Positions 40,605 to 50,749 of a stretch of 64,000 nt of DNA are shown here, one piece after another. The notes under the pieces are model-generated. The model was not told the DNA's origin, searched no databases, and saw nothing but the letters and a program-made list of their open reading frames with translations. The stretch comes from an uncultured Eubacterium sp. GTDB lineage: Bacteria; Bacillota; Clostridia; Oscillospirales; Acutalibacteraceae. The DNA lies in contig NZ_CAKSZA010000002.1 in the NCBI RefSeq assembly GCF_934525195.1, forward strand, positions 62,001 through 126,000, read 5' to 3'. A program made the translations under genes and the position numbers. The stretch's first letter is position 1. Each line of letters begins with the position of its first letter.

Positions 40605-42617
40605 TTATTGTGGGTTTTGTGCGTTTTCTGTTTGAGAAGGAACAGTGGAGGTTACAGGATATTTTGACGCAGATGAGAAGTTAACTGAGATGTCGTTATC
40701 TTTTTTGCCGTCAATATGTTTTGTTTCTGTAACCCCGGTCTCATTGAGAGAAACCTTGATGTTTTGTGATTTTCCGCTCTCTGCTGTGATATTGATAGGA
40801 ACGTTTGAACCGTCAAGAGTAACCTTTCTGCTTGAATAGGTATCCTTGCCAACTTTTACAACAAGCGTATCTGTTCCGTATGTGCCGTTATTATTTTGTA
40901 CAACCGGCAAAGTGATGTTCACAGAATACTTAACAGCTTGAGCGGTTGTTGTTGTAACACCTGAACTGATAATTACTTTGATTGCATCAGTTGCTTTTGC
41001 CTGAGTTCCGGCAAGAGGGCTTTGCGCCAATACAATACCTTTTTGGAGTGCATCATCTTGTGTTACAAACGAAATATTACTGAAACCGAATTTTTCAAGG
41101 AAAGCCCTTGCACCGCTTTGTGTAAGACCAGAAACATCAGGAACAGTCAAAGTTTCTATAACGGTAGTTGTCGGTCCCGATGAAACATAAATTGTGATTT
41201 CCTGCTCAGCGGAAACAATCGTTGTAGCCTTGGGGTCTGTATAAATAACCTTGCCCTCAGCAACATTGTCGCTTGCAATGTTCATAGTCTTAAACTTTGT
41301 TAAGCCCTCAAGTTGAAGCGTCTGCTCAGCAAGTTCAAGTGTTAAACCGTATACATTCGGCATAGGTATATCTTTATCTGACGAAGCAACATAAAGTGTT
41401 ACTTTTGAGCCAGCCATAACCTTTGAGCCTGCTTCGGGACTTTGGTTGATTACAGTTCCCGGGTCGTATTGGTCGGATTTTTCGTATTCTGCTACAAATT
41501 CGTAATTATAGCTTTCATTATCTTGAAGTTGGTCATAAGAAAATCCGACAAAGTTTTCGAGCTTTTGAGTCTTTGTGTTCAAACCCGATGTGAACATCAT
41601 AACGATGCCGATAATTGCAGCAATCAAAACAATTACACCGATAACAACTGCAGCAATTGTTTTTTTCTTGCGTGACGAATCTTCGTATTCAACCTCCGAT
41701 TCGTCATATTCTTCATCATCAACAATTGGTTCGATTTCTTGTGATACTTCTTTTATAACTTCGTTGTTTACATAATTAAAAGTTTTGTTAGGGTCCTTTA
41801 CAATCTCCTCAATATCAAGGAGCATTTCGGTTGCCGATTGATACCTGTCGGCAGGATTTTTTTGCATTGCGTGGAAGCAAATTTGTTCAAGACCGAGCGG
41901 AATATCGGGATTTATCTTTGTAAGTTTCTCAGCATTTGAATTGACCTGCATAAGCGCAACAGACACAGCACTGTCAGCTTCAAAAGGTACTTTGCCCGAA
42001 AGCATTTCATAAAGAACAACACCGATTGAATAAATGTCTGCCTTTTCGTCAGTATATTCACCCTTGGCCTGTTCAGGTGAAATATAATGAACAGAACCGA
42101 TTGCCTGTTCTGTTAAAGTCTTTGTGTCAGAACGGGAAAATCTTGCGATACCAAAGTCTGTAACCTTCAGGTTTCCGTTTGGAAGCAAAATGATGTTCTG
42201 AGGTTTAATATCTCGATGAACGATTCCTTTATCGTGAGCATGCTGAACCGCTCTCAAAATCTGAGTCATAAAGAACAGCGCATCGTTCCAAGTGATTGAG
42301 CCTTGTTTGTTGATGAATTCTTTGAGAGTGATTCCGTCAATATATTCCATAACGATATACTGGAGTTTTTCACCAAAATTGACATCATAAACTTTTACTA
42401 TATTTTCGTGTGACAAAAGTGCAATTGCCTTTGATTCGTTTTTGAATCGACGCTTAAAATCATCGTTATTCAAAAATTCGTCTTTTAAAATTTTAACAGC
42501 AACAATTCTGTCATCAACATTGTCATATGCTTTATAAACAACAGACATTCCGCCAACACCGATAATTTCCTGTATCTCATATCTGCCGTCTAATCTTTTT
42601 CCAACATAATTATCCAT
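40605..42617 (-). CDS. prkC: Ser/Thr protein kinase with PASTA repeats (PrkC/PknB)
   Basis: A 670-residue membrane kinase. Cytoplasmic kinase domain (about 1-270): GVGGMSVVYKA loop, catalytic HRDIKPQNIIL near 134, DFGIAR near 157. A linker, one transmembrane segment (about 321-343), then three PASTA domains (about 360-570) that bind muropeptides, and a C-terminal ~90-residue extension that ends Thr/Ser-rich. In Bacillus PrkC signals germination and cell-wall status. It pairs with the prpC phosphatase, 18 bases upstream. Confidence 0.97.
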   Translation of the reverse strand: MDNYVGKRLDGRYEIQEIIGVGGMSVVYKAYDNVDDRIVAVKILKDEFLNNDDFKRRFKNESKAIALLSHENIVKVYDVNFGEKLQYIVMEYIDGITLKEFINKQGSITWNDALFFMTQILRAVQHAHDKGIVHRDIKPQNIILLPNGNLKVTDFGIARFSRSDTKTLTEQAIGSVHYISPEQAKGEYTDEKADIYSIGVVLYEMLSGKVPFEADSAVSVALMQVNSNAEKLTKINPDIPLGLEQICFHAMQKNPADRYQSATEMLLDIEEIVKDPNKTFNYVNNEVIKEVSQEIEPIVDDEEYDESEVEYEDSSRKKKTIAAVVIGVIVLIAAIIGIVMMFTSGLNTKTQKLENFVGFSYDQLQDNESYNYEFVAEYEKSDQYDPGTVINQSPEAGSKVMAGSKVTLYVASSDKDIPMPNVYGLTLELAEQTLQLEGLTKFKTMNIASDNVAEGKVIYTDPKATTIVSAEQEITIYVSSGPTTTVIETLTVPDVSGLTQSGARAFLEKFGFSNISFVTQDDALQKGIVLAQSPLAGTQAKATDAIKVIISSGVTTTTAQAVKYSVNITLPVVQNNNGTYGTDTLVVKVGKDTYSSRKVTLDGSNVPINITAESGKSQNIKVSLNETGVTETKHIDGKKDNDISVNFSSASKYPVTSTVPSQTENAQNPQ

Positions 42618-42635
42618 TATTTTCTCCTAAATATG

Positions 42636-43364
42636 TTAAATTGCGATTGCTACAACCGTAATGTTATCGTTTCCGCCGTTTTTGTTTGCCCTTTTTACCA
42701 ATCTGTCGGCAAACGCATAATACTGACCGTCCTTGATGTCCTCAGCCATTTCTGCATTGTTCACACAATTGCTGAGTCCGTCGGTACACAAAACAAGGGT
42801 TTCGTTTTCGTGCATTTCGACCTCTGAAAAATCAACATCAATTCTTTTGTCAACGCCAAGCGCTCTTGTGATTACATTCTTATTTGGATGGTGCTCGGCT
42901 TCTTCTTTGGTTATTTCTCCTCTGTCAACGAGGTTTTGAACAAGGCTGTGGTCAACTGTGATTTGCTCAACTCCGTCATCGTTGACGATATACGCTCTGC
43001 TGTCGCCTGCGTGGGCAATATGCGCAACATTGTCACGCACTACAACTGCGACAACTGTTGTACCCATACCTGTTAAATCAGGTCTTGAGTACGCCATATC
43101 ATATACTTCGATATTGGCGGCGGTTATAGCGGAATCAAGAAGATTTTTGATTGAAGAATCACGCATTTTTTCATTGTACGAGGAAGTAATTTTATCGCTG
43201 ATAACCTTGACAGCGAGTGCGGAAGCAATATTTCCGCCTGCGGCTCCTCCCATTCCGTCACAAACAACAGCCCATGCAACTTCTCCCGGAAGTTCACCGA
43301 CTGCATATGCGTCTTGATTGTTTTCTCTGACTAAGCCTTTGTCTGTTTTAGCAACTATTTTCAT
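42636..43364 (-). CDS. prpC: PP2C-type protein phosphatase PrpC
   Basis: A 242-residue PPM phosphatase: RENNQDAYAV, VCDGMGGAAGGNIAS, GDSRAYIV and LCTDGLSNCV and NGGNDNITVV motifs carry the metal-binding Asp residues. It reverses PrkC phosphorylation. It overlaps rlmN by 4 bases. Confidence 0.97.
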   Translation of the reverse strand: MKIVAKTDKGLVRENNQDAYAVGELPGEVAWAVVCDGMGGAAGGNIASALAVKVISDKITSSYNEKMRDSSIKNLLDSAITAANIEVYDMAYSRPDLTGMGTTVVAVVVRDNVAHIAHAGDSRAYIVNDDGVEQITVDHSLVQNLVDRGEITKEEAEHHPNKNVITRALGVDKRIDVDFSEVEMHENETLVLCTDGLSNCVNNAEMAEDIKDGQYYAFADRLVKRANKNGGNDNITVVAIAI

Positions 43365-44398
43365 ATGTTACCACCTTCGTTCTTCTTGCGTCTGAGCTGT
43401 CCGCAAGAGGCGTTTATGTCCGAACCGAGCGTTCTTCTTATTGTAGCATTTATTCCGAGCGAATACAAGGTTTCGCAGAAATTTTTAATTGATTTATCTG
43501 TTGAGCGAACATTTCCTCGTTCCTCAACATCATTAACGGGAATCAAATTGACATGACAAAGAATTCCTTTAAGCTTTTCTGCAAGTTCGTGAGCACATTC
43601 TGTCGTATCGTTCACACCGTTTATAAGTGTGTATTCAAACGATACTCGTCTGCCTGTAACATCTGCATAATTCTTGCACGCTTTTATTGCTTCATCGACA
43701 CCCCATTTGTCATTTACAGGCATCATTGTTGAACGAATCTTGTCATTCGGTGCGTGAAGCGAAAGTGTTAAAGTAATAGGAATGTTCTCATTTGCCAAAT
43801 CGTACATTTTCGGCACAACACCGCAGGTTGAAAGAGTTATGTCACGCATTGAGATATTCAAGCCCTTGTCATTATTGACTGTACGGATAAATCTTATAAC
43901 ATTGTCATAATTATCAAGCGGTTCGCCTATACCCATAAGTACGATGTGTGAAATTCGAATGTTCAAATCTTTTTGTGCGGTATGAAGCTGTGATTCCATC
44001 TCGGCAGGGAGCAAATTTCGCTTAAATCCGGCAAGAGTTGAAGCACAGAATTTGCAACCCATTTTGCAACCAACCTGTGAAGAAATACAGATTGTGTAGC
44101 CGTATTTATACTTCATAATTACAGCTTCGACATATTCCCCATCGTATAATCTGAAAAGATATTTTACTGTATCATCGATTTTAGAAACATATTTATCTTC
44201 GATTTCAACGGTTGGTATAAAATAATTTTGCCTTAGCTTTTCTCTCAAATCTTTTGAGAGATTAGTCATTTCGTCAAAAGAATTGACGCCCTTTTCATGT
44301 AACCACGAATAGATCTGCCTTGTTCTGAATTTAGGCAGACCTATTGAAATAATTTCGTTATTCAGTTCTTCAAAAGTAAGTGATTTTATGTCAGTCAT
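43361..44398 (-). CDS. rlmN: 23S rRNA (adenine-2503-C2)-methyltransferase RlmN
   Basis: A 345-residue radical-SAM enzyme. CxxxCxxC is CKMGCKFCAS near residue 110, followed by GFKRNL and MGIGEPLDN; the methyl-carrying Cys is in the C-terminal RRTLGSDINASCGQL. It methylates A2503 of 23S rRNA and A37 of some tRNAs. It overlaps rsmB by 8 bases. Confidence 0.96.
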   Translation of the reverse strand: MTDIKSLTFEELNNEIISIGLPKFRTRQIYSWLHEKGVNSFDEMTNLSKDLREKLRQNYFIPTVEIEDKYVSKIDDTVKYLFRLYDGEYVEAVIMKYKYGYTICISSQVGCKMGCKFCASTLAGFKRNLLPAEMESQLHTAQKDLNIRISHIVLMGIGEPLDNYDNVIRFIRTVNNDKGLNISMRDITLSTCGVVPKMYDLANENIPITLTLSLHAPNDKIRSTMMPVNDKWGVDEAIKACKNYADVTGRRVSFEYTLINGVNDTTECAHELAEKLKGILCHVNLIPVNDVEERGNVRSTDKSIKNFCETLYSLGINATIRRTLGSDINASCGQLRRKKNEGGNI

Positions 44399-45629
44399 TT
44401 GTCTTTTTCATTATTGCATAGAAAAATCCGTCGCCACCATTTTCGCTTGGAAAAACGGTGACTTCATCTATAAGTTTAAAATTATTGTTATCGTTTAAAA
44501 ATCTTTCAACAACTTTTTCGTTTTCTTTTTTATTAAGTGTGCAGGTGGAATAAATAATTCTGCCGTTATTTTTTAAATATTTTGACGATGTGCTCAAAAT
44601 ATCATATTGAATTTGTGGCAACTCTTTTATATCATCAAGATTTTTGTATCTTATCTCAGGTTTTCTTCTTATAATTCCAAAGCCGCTGCACGGAACATCG
44701 CAAAGAATTTTATCGGCAACAGGCATTTCGGCATTGTAAACAAGTGCGTCATTAATGCTCGCCGATATATTGTTTAATTCAAGCCTTTGTGCAGATTTTT
44801 TTATCAGTTCAACTCTATGTTCGTGCAAGTCAAAAGCATATACCGTTGCTCCGCTTTGAGCCATAGTAAAAGTCTTACCGCCCGGAGCGGCGCATATATC
44901 AAGAACGATGTCATCCTCTTTGCAATCAAGTGCCTTTGCACAGGAATATGAACTGTAATCCTCAATGTAAAACAATCCGTCCTTAAAAGCCTTTATATTG
45001 CTTAAATCAAAAGATGAATTGATTTTGACAACATCGCCATATATTTCACATTCAACGCCGTTATCTAAAAGTTCATACTGAAGTTCGCCCTCGTCAACAA
45101 ACTTTCTGTTTGGAATTGCGAAAACAGGCGGTCTGTTATTGATTGCTTGAAGTGTGGCAATTGTTTTTTCCTCTCCGTACATCTTTTTCCACATATTAAT
45201 AAGATGAGGTGGGCAGGAATACTTGATGCTCAAATCATCCGTTGCTTCAAGTTCGGATTTACATTCTATTATTTTATGTAATACAGCATTAATCAGCTTT
45301 TTATAATATGAAAGACCGATTAAATCCGCTATTTCAACTGTTTCAAACACAGCCACGGCATTTGGCACTTTATCCATAAACAAAATCTGATAAGCACCGA
45401 TATAAAGTAGGATTTTAACCTTTGGTTTTGCCTTTGAAGTTAAATGCTTGTCGATAAAATAATCAAGTGTGAGTTTTCGTTCAACAACACCGTAAACAAG
45501 TCTTGAAGTGAATCCCCTATCCTTGCCGTCAACATCCGTAAGTCCTTTGTCAATGGCAATGTTTGAATATGCTCCGTTTTTTAGAATGTCATATAATATG
45601 TCAAATGATGCGAGTCTGCTGTTCTTCAT
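44391..45629 (-). CDS. rsmB: 16S rRNA (cytosine-967-C5)-methyltransferase RsmB
   Basis: A 412-residue protein. N-terminal NusB-like domain (about 1-130) precedes the Rossmann methyltransferase with DICAAPGGKTFTMAQ near residue 242, CDVPCSGFGIIRRKPEIR near 305 and the catalytic Cys in YSTCTLNKKENE. It starts inside the stop codon of the upstream peptidase gene (ATGA). Confidence 0.96.
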   Translation of the reverse strand: MKNSRLASFDILYDILKNGAYSNIAIDKGLTDVDGKDRGFTSRLVYGVVERKLTLDYFIDKHLTSKAKPKVKILLYIGAYQILFMDKVPNAVAVFETVEIADLIGLSYYKKLINAVLHKIIECKSELEATDDLSIKYSCPPHLINMWKKMYGEEKTIATLQAINNRPPVFAIPNRKFVDEGELQYELLDNGVECEIYGDVVKINSSFDLSNIKAFKDGLFYIEDYSSYSCAKALDCKEDDIVLDICAAPGGKTFTMAQSGATVYAFDLHEHRVELIKKSAQRLELNNISASINDALVYNAEMPVADKILCDVPCSGFGIIRRKPEIRYKNLDDIKELPQIQYDILSTSSKYLKNNGRIIYSTCTLNKKENEKVVERFLNDNNNFKLIDEVTVFPSENGGDGFFYAIMKKTND

Positions 45630-46321
45630 CGTCTGTTTCCACCGTTAACCACAAGTAAAAGTCTGAAAATAGTTGCAATGGCAGAAGCTAATGCCGCAAC
45701 ATAAGTCAAGGCTGCGGCTGTTAGCACTTTCTTTGCACCAAAATACTCCGAGTCTGTCATAAAGTGATTTGATTCGATTGTTTCAAGTGCTCTTTTGCTT
45801 GCGTTAAATTCAACAGGCAATGTGATAAGCTGGAACAAAGCAACAAAGAAATAAAGTATAATGCCGATATATGCAACTGCTTCGGAACGAATGAGCATAC
45901 CGATCAAGCAAAGCGGAATACCGAGAGATGAACCGATATTAGTTGCAGGAATGACAAAGTTTCTTATTTTAAGCGGGAAATATCCCTCTGCGTGTTGGCA
46001 AGCGTGACCTGCTTCATGGCAAGCAACACCGATTGCCGCAATTGAACGGGAGTCGAATACATCCTCGCTCAGGCAAATTTCTTTGGTTCGTGGGTCATAA
46101 TAATCTGTAAGAGTGCCGGCAACCTTTTTAATTTTTACATCATTGATGCCGTTAAGTTGTAAAAGTCGCCAAGCGGCGTCAGCACCGGTCATCCCTGAAC
46201 GGCTGATAACCTGCGAGTATCTGCGAAAGTTCTTTTTAACAGATGATTGGCAAATTAATGCAAAGATGAAAACAGGAACCATAATAAAGCCTGTCATATA
46301 ATACATCATATAATATCCCAT
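45626..46321 (-). CDS. YugP-like zinc metallopeptidase
   Basis: A 231-residue membrane protein of the DUF1751/YugP (neutral zinc metallopeptidase) family. Zinc motif HEAGHACQH near residue 105 in a typical VACHEAGHACQHAEGY stretch, with hydrophobic segments near 8-25, 120-160 and 190-220. Substrate unknown. In Clostridia it is often inserted between fmt and rsmB, as here. Confidence 0.9.
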   Translation of the reverse strand: MGYYMMYYMTGFIMVPVFIFALICQSSVKKNFRRYSQVISRSGMTGADAAWRLLQLNGINDVKIKKVAGTLTDYYDPRTKEICLSEDVFDSRSIAAIGVACHEAGHACQHAEGYFPLKIRNFVIPATNIGSSLGIPLCLIGMLIRSEAVAYIGIILYFFVALFQLITLPVEFNASKRALETIESNHFMTDSEYFGAKKVLTAAALTYVAALASAIATIFRLLLVVNGGNRR

Positions 46322-46327
46322 AAAATA

Positions 46328-47257
46328 CTACTCTCCTAAAATTGTGCCGATTTCAATATTGTTGCCTTGCAAGAATGATTTTGAGTCCATTCTCTTTTTT
46401 CCGTCAAGCTGAAGCTCGAGAATTTCAAGGCAATGTCCGTCACCGCAGCAAATAACGAGTTTGTTTTTATTATCTACAATTTGACCCGCTTTATTTGCAG
46501 TGATGTCTGTATGAACGGTTTTGTGAATTTTTAAGCCTTTAGTATTAACTGTTGTTGTGGCAACAGGCCAAGTTTGCAAGCCTCTGACCTGATTGTGGAT
46601 TTTATCTGCCGAATTGCTCCAGTCAATATTACACATAGATTTGTTAATCATTGATGCGTATTGACATTCAATATCAGCTTGTTTTGTGGCAACGGCAGAG
46701 CCGTCTTTTATCATATCGAGAGTTTTAACAAGAGCTCTTGCTCCGATTACAGACAATCTGTCAAAAAGTTCTGCACTTGTTTCGTTTTCGCCGATTTCGG
46801 TCTTTTCAACATAGAATACATCGCCTGTATCAAGTCCCTCGTCCATTTGCATAATAGAAACGCCTGTTTCCTTGTCGCCGTTGAGAACAGCCCATTGAAT
46901 AGGAGCAGCACCTCTGTAAAGCGGCAAGATTGAAGCGTGAACATTTATGCAACCCAAAGGTGCAATTTCGAGTATCTCTTTTGGCAAAATTTTGCCGTAA
47001 GCAACAACGATAATTACATCGGGAGCAAGTTCTGTTAAAATTTCAACAGCGTTTGAGCCTTTGATTTTTTCAGGCTGATACACAGGAATGTTATGCTTTT
47101 GAGCACAAACTTTTACCTCCGGCGGAGTCAAAATCTGCTTTCTGCCGACAGGTTTGTCCGGTTGTGTAAAAACAGCAACAACATCGTGTTTTGCGTCTAT
47201 TAAGCTTTCAAGACAAGGTACTGCAAAATCGGGAGTACCCATAAATACAATTTTCAT
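46328..47257 (-). CDS. fmt: Methionyl-tRNA formyltransferase
   Basis: A 309-residue protein, N-terminal formyl-transferase fold MKIVFMGTPDFAVPCLE, catalytic NVHASILPLYRGAAPIQWA near residue 108 with Asn, His, and the Asp in MDEGLDTGDV; C-terminal OB domain. It formylates initiator Met-tRNA. It shares one base with def. Confidence 0.97.
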   Translation of the reverse strand: MKIVFMGTPDFAVPCLESLIDAKHDVVAVFTQPDKPVGRKQILTPPEVKVCAQKHNIPVYQPEKIKGSNAVEILTELAPDVIIVVAYGKILPKEILEIAPLGCINVHASILPLYRGAAPIQWAVLNGDKETGVSIMQMDEGLDTGDVFYVEKTEIGENETSAELFDRLSVIGARALVKTLDMIKDGSAVATKQADIECQYASMINKSMCNIDWSNSADKIHNQVRGLQTWPVATTTVNTKGLKIHKTVHTDITANKAGQIVDNKNKLVICCGDGHCLEILELQLDGKKRMDSKSFLQGNNIEIGTILGE

Positions 47258-47709
47258 CAGCCTTCCAACTTTCCGATAACTTTTGATACGAATAATATTC
47301 CCTCAAGGTGGTCAAGCTCGTGGCAGAAGCATCGTGCTTTGAGTTCTTCACCTGTGTAGACATGCCATTGACCTGTTCTGTCTTGTGCCTTAACCTGAAC
47401 TTTTGCAGGGCGCTTGCAAACACCGTATTTACCCGGAACAGACAAACAACCCTCTGTTTCCATTTGTTCGCCCTCTGACATAGTGATTTCAGGGTTAACA
47501 AGTTCGATTGGTCCGTCGCCGCAGTCGATAACAACAACTCTTTTGAGCATTCCTACCTGCGGAGCGGCAAGTCCGACACCGTTAGCTTCATACATTGTAT
47601 CAAACATATCATCAATAAGCGTTGACAATTTTTCATCAAAATTTTCTATTTTTCTGCATTTTTTAGTTAAAACAGGGTCGCCTATTTCAACAATTCTTCT
47701 TAAAGCCAT
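47257..47709 (-). CDS. def: Peptide deformylase
   Basis: A 150-residue peptide deformylase with the three motifs GVGLAAPQVG (about 41), EGCLSVPG (about 88, metal Cys) and HELDHLEG (about 129, HExxH). It removes N-formyl groups from new proteins. It lies between priA and fmt, the common bacterial order. Confidence 0.97.
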   Translation of the reverse strand: MALRRIVEIGDPVLTKKCRKIENFDEKLSTLIDDMFDTMYEANGVGLAAPQVGMLKRVVVIDCGDGPIELVNPEITMSEGEQMETEGCLSVPGKYGVCKRPAKVQVKAQDRTGQWHVYTGEELKARCFCHELDHLEGILFVSKVIGKLEG

Positions 47710-47723
47710 AATATTCCCTCTTT

Positions 47724-49949
47724 TTATGATATATCCGGTGGGTTTAAGCTAATACTAATGCTTACCTTGGAATATAACTTATCTTTGTTAACATCTTTTA
47801 AGATTTTTGTTATCATTTGGCGAATTCTTTGTGAATTTTTACACTTAATTGCCAAACGGTATCTGTATGTATTATTAATTTTTGAAATTTTTGCTTGAGT
47901 TGGACCTAAAACGACAAGTTTTATATCCTTGTATTCATTACTGTTATATTCAACAAGACGGTCGAAAAACGCCTTTGAACAAAGTGCGACTGTATTTTCG
48001 TTTTCACCCGTAAATGTTGCTGAATAAATATCGCAAAACGGCGGATAAATCATCAACTTGCGAAGCATAATTTCGTTATTATAAAAACCGATATAATCCT
48101 GATTTGAAGCAAAATCAATCGTTTCGTTTTGCGGATTAACGGTTTGAATAATCGCCGTTCCCGAACTGTCACGCCTGCCTGCTCTGCCGACAACCTGCGT
48201 GATTAGGTCAAAAGAACGCTCGCTTGCCGTGTAGTTTTGGTCATAAAGCGAATTATCGGCATTGACAACTCCGACAAGGGTCACATCCTCAAAGTCAAGA
48301 CCTTTCGCCACCATTTGAGTGCCGATTAATATGTTATATTCCTTGTTTCCGAATTGTTCAAGCAGTTTTTCGTGCGAAAATTTTGCCGTTGTTGTGTCGG
48401 CGTCCATTCTCAATATTTTTGCATCGGGAAGCAATGCTTGAAGTTCCTCTTCAATTCTTTGGGTGCCAAAACCGCTGTATCTGACAGCATCACTACCACA
48501 TTCAGGGCAGATATTGTCAATTTTTTTTGTATAACCGCAGTAATGACACACGAGCCTGTTGTTATAGCTGTGATATGTCAAAGAAATTGAGCAGTTAGGA
48601 CAAGTTATAACATGTCCGCATTCGTTGCAAGCAATAAAAGTATTGTAACCTCTGCGATTAATCAGCAAAATAGCTTGCTTGCCGTTATTGATTGTTTTTG
48701 TCAAATGCTGAAGAAGTATTGATGAAATAGGGCTTTTGTTGCCGTTTCTCATCTCGTTTTTCATATCAACAGTAATTACATTCGGCAAAACAGCGTTTCC
48801 GTATCTTTGCGTTACAGTTGAAAGAACATATTTTCCGTTCAATGCGTTGCTGTATGTTTCAATAGACGGAGTGGCGGAGCTCATAAGAAAATAAGCCTTA
48901 TTGTACCCTGCCCTGAATTTTGCAACATCTTTTGCGTTATATCGAGGAGTACGCTCGGATTTGTAGGTTTGTTCCTGCTCCTCGTCCATAACGATGAGTC
49001 CGAGATTATGAACAGGGGCAAATATCGCCGACCTTGTGCCTACAACAATCTTTGCAATACCTCTGTCAATTCGTTTGTATTCATCATTTCTCTCGCCAAG
49101 TGACAAACCGCTGTGAATAACTGCAACCTTATCTCCGTATCTTCTGTGAAATATAGAAAGCGTTTGCGGAGTAAGTGCAATTTCGGGAACAAGAACGATT
49201 ACATCTTTGCCGTCATCAATTACATCATCAATCAGTTTAAGATATATCTGGGTTTTTCCGCTTCCCGTTACACCGAAAAGAAGCCCCGTTTTGCCGGAGC
49301 CAAGCATATTCTTGTTTTTTAAATACGCCTCTTGTTGTTCGTCGGAAAGCAAAATTTCGCTATTATCAGCAATTTCTTTGTTTTCATACGGATTGCGATA
49401 AACTTCTTTTGAATAAAATTCAACAATTCCGCTTTTCTCCAAGTTTTTGAGAACAGAAATACCAACGCCACAAAATTCACAAATTTCATTTGCTCCTGCC
49501 GAACCGATATCTAAAAGCAAATCACATACTGTTTTTTGTTTTTTAGTAATCTTTGAAAGTTCTATTTCGTCATCAACAAGAAGTCTTACCATTCGCTCCG
49601 ACTTGCCTTTTAGTGTTCCGTATTTTCTCGGCAACATCTGTTTTAAGCAATCATAAGTTGTACAAAAGCATCTTTCTTTAAGCCAGACAGCGAGTTTTAC
49701 AAGTTCGTCATCCAAAAGTTTTTCATAAACACTTTTTATTTCTTTAAGACCGCTTAATTCGTTTGTTTCGGTTTCTGCAAGTTCAACGATAATGCCGTCT
49801 CTTGTTTTGTCACCTCTGCCAAACGGAACAGAAACTTTTGAACCGATTTTTGCGTTTTCTGCCAAACTTATCGGCACGATGTAGCTATAATCGGTATCAA
49901 AGCTGAAAAAGGTATTGTCAACAGCAACAGTTGCAACAACTGTTTTCAT
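47724..49949 (-). CDS. priA: Primosomal replication protein N' (PriA)
   Basis: A 741-residue superfamily 2 helicase: Walker A FGVTGSGKTQIYL near residue 228, DEEQ box MDEEQEQTYK, then eight zinc-ligand Cys in two sites (CNECGHVITCPNC and CHYCGYTK...CPECG) and the C-terminal helicase motif VVGRAGRRDSSG. PriA restarts stalled replication forks. Its ATG overlaps the rpoZ stop by one base. Confidence 0.97.
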   Translation of the reverse strand: MKTVVATVAVDNTFFSFDTDYSYIVPISLAENAKIGSKVSVPFGRGDKTRDGIIVELAETETNELSGLKEIKSVYEKLLDDELVKLAVWLKERCFCTTYDCLKQMLPRKYGTLKGKSERMVRLLVDDEIELSKITKKQKTVCDLLLDIGSAGANEICEFCGVGISVLKNLEKSGIVEFYSKEVYRNPYENKEIADNSEILLSDEQQEAYLKNKNMLGSGKTGLLFGVTGSGKTQIYLKLIDDVIDDGKDVIVLVPEIALTPQTLSIFHRRYGDKVAVIHSGLSLGERNDEYKRIDRGIAKIVVGTRSAIFAPVHNLGLIVMDEEQEQTYKSERTPRYNAKDVAKFRAGYNKAYFLMSSATPSIETYSNALNGKYVLSTVTQRYGNAVLPNVITVDMKNEMRNGNKSPISSILLQHLTKTINNGKQAILLINRRGYNTFIACNECGHVITCPNCSISLTYHSYNNRLVCHYCGYTKKIDNICPECGSDAVRYSGFGTQRIEEELQALLPDAKILRMDADTTTAKFSHEKLLEQFGNKEYNILIGTQMVAKGLDFEDVTLVGVVNADNSLYDQNYTASERSFDLITQVVGRAGRRDSSGTAIIQTVNPQNETIDFASNQDYIGFYNNEIMLRKLMIYPPFCDIYSATFTGENENTVALCSKAFFDRLVEYNSNEYKDIKLVVLGPTQAKISKINNTYRYRLAIKCKNSQRIRQMITKILKDVNKDKLYSKVSISISLNPPDIS

Positions 49950-50158
49950 TATTTAGATTTGATTTCAGATGGTTCTTCGATAACATACTTGCCGTCCCAA
50001 ATTTCCTCAATAGCGGTAGAAACGGTCTTTTCGTCAAGAATGGTGTTGTTTTCGATAGCCTCATCTCTGATTTCTCTTGCTCTTTTTGCAGTGCCTACAA
50101 CAAGGCTGTATCTGCTGTTTACATTATTTAACATTTTCTTTAAATCCGGATTGAACAT
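49949..50158 (-). CDS. rpoZ: RNA polymerase omega subunit
   Basis: A 69-residue protein with SRYSLVVGTAKRAREI (residues about 15-30) and AIEEI, the omega/RPB6 core helices. It stabilises the RNA polymerase beta' subunit. It follows gmk without a gap, the usual gmk-rpoZ pair. Confidence 0.95.
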   Translation of the reverse strand: MFNPDLKKMLNNVNSRYSLVVGTAKRAREIRDEAIENNTILDEKTVSTAIEEIWDGKYVIEEPSEIKSK

Positions 50159-50749
50159 TTACTTAATCTCCTTACTGTTAAGAGTTAACAACTCTTTGTT
50201 AATTATATTGTTTATAGTTTTCACACATTCGTCCAAATCGTCATTTACCACCGTATATTTATAAAGCGGAGCCATATCGATTTCCCTTTGTGCAATTTTC
50301 ATACGATTTTTTACATCCTCAATGTCATTGGTTGAGCGATTTATAAGTCGTTTTTCAAGGACCTCAAGGCTTGGAGGCAACAAGAAAATTGAAACTGCGT
50401 CGGGGCGAACCTTCAAAATGCTTTGAGCGCCCTGAACATCAATAATCAAGAAGCATATTTTGCCATCATTAATTGCTTTTTCAACACCTGAAATCGGTGT
50501 ACCGTAATAGCAATTATTGTATCTTGCGTATTCGAGCAATTCGTCATTTACGACCATAAGCTGAAAATCGGACTCTGACTTGAAGTAATAATTTACTCCT
50601 TCAACTTCGCCCTCTCTCGGCTTACGAGTGGTTGCAGAAACCGATTCCACAACATCACTGCGCAATTTTTTTATTGCTTGAAATACAGTATCTTTTCCGC
50701 ATCCGCTTGGTGCAGATAGGATTACAAGTAAGCCTTTGTTATTCGTCAT
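50159..50749 (-). CDS. gmk: Guanylate kinase
   Basis: A 196-residue enzyme with P-loop SAPSGCGKDTVF near residue 11, VSATTRKPREGEVEGVNYYF near 37 and IDVQGAQSI near 93. It phosphorylates GMP to GDP. The P-loop has Asp where many homologues have Ser/Gly after the Lys, keeping the GxxGxGKxT spacing. ATG 50749 with GGAGG 6 bases upstream overlaps remA by 11 bases; an earlier ATG lies inside remA. Confidence 0.96.
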   Translation of the reverse strand: MTNNKGLLVILSAPSGCGKDTVFQAIKKLRSDVVESVSATTRKPREGEVEGVNYYFKSESDFQLMVVNDELLEYARYNNCYYGTPISGVEKAINDGKICFLIIDVQGAQSILKVRPDAVSIFLLPPSLEVLEKRLINRSTNDIEDVKNRMKIAQREIDMAPLYKYTVVNDDLDECVKTINNIINKELLTLNSKEIK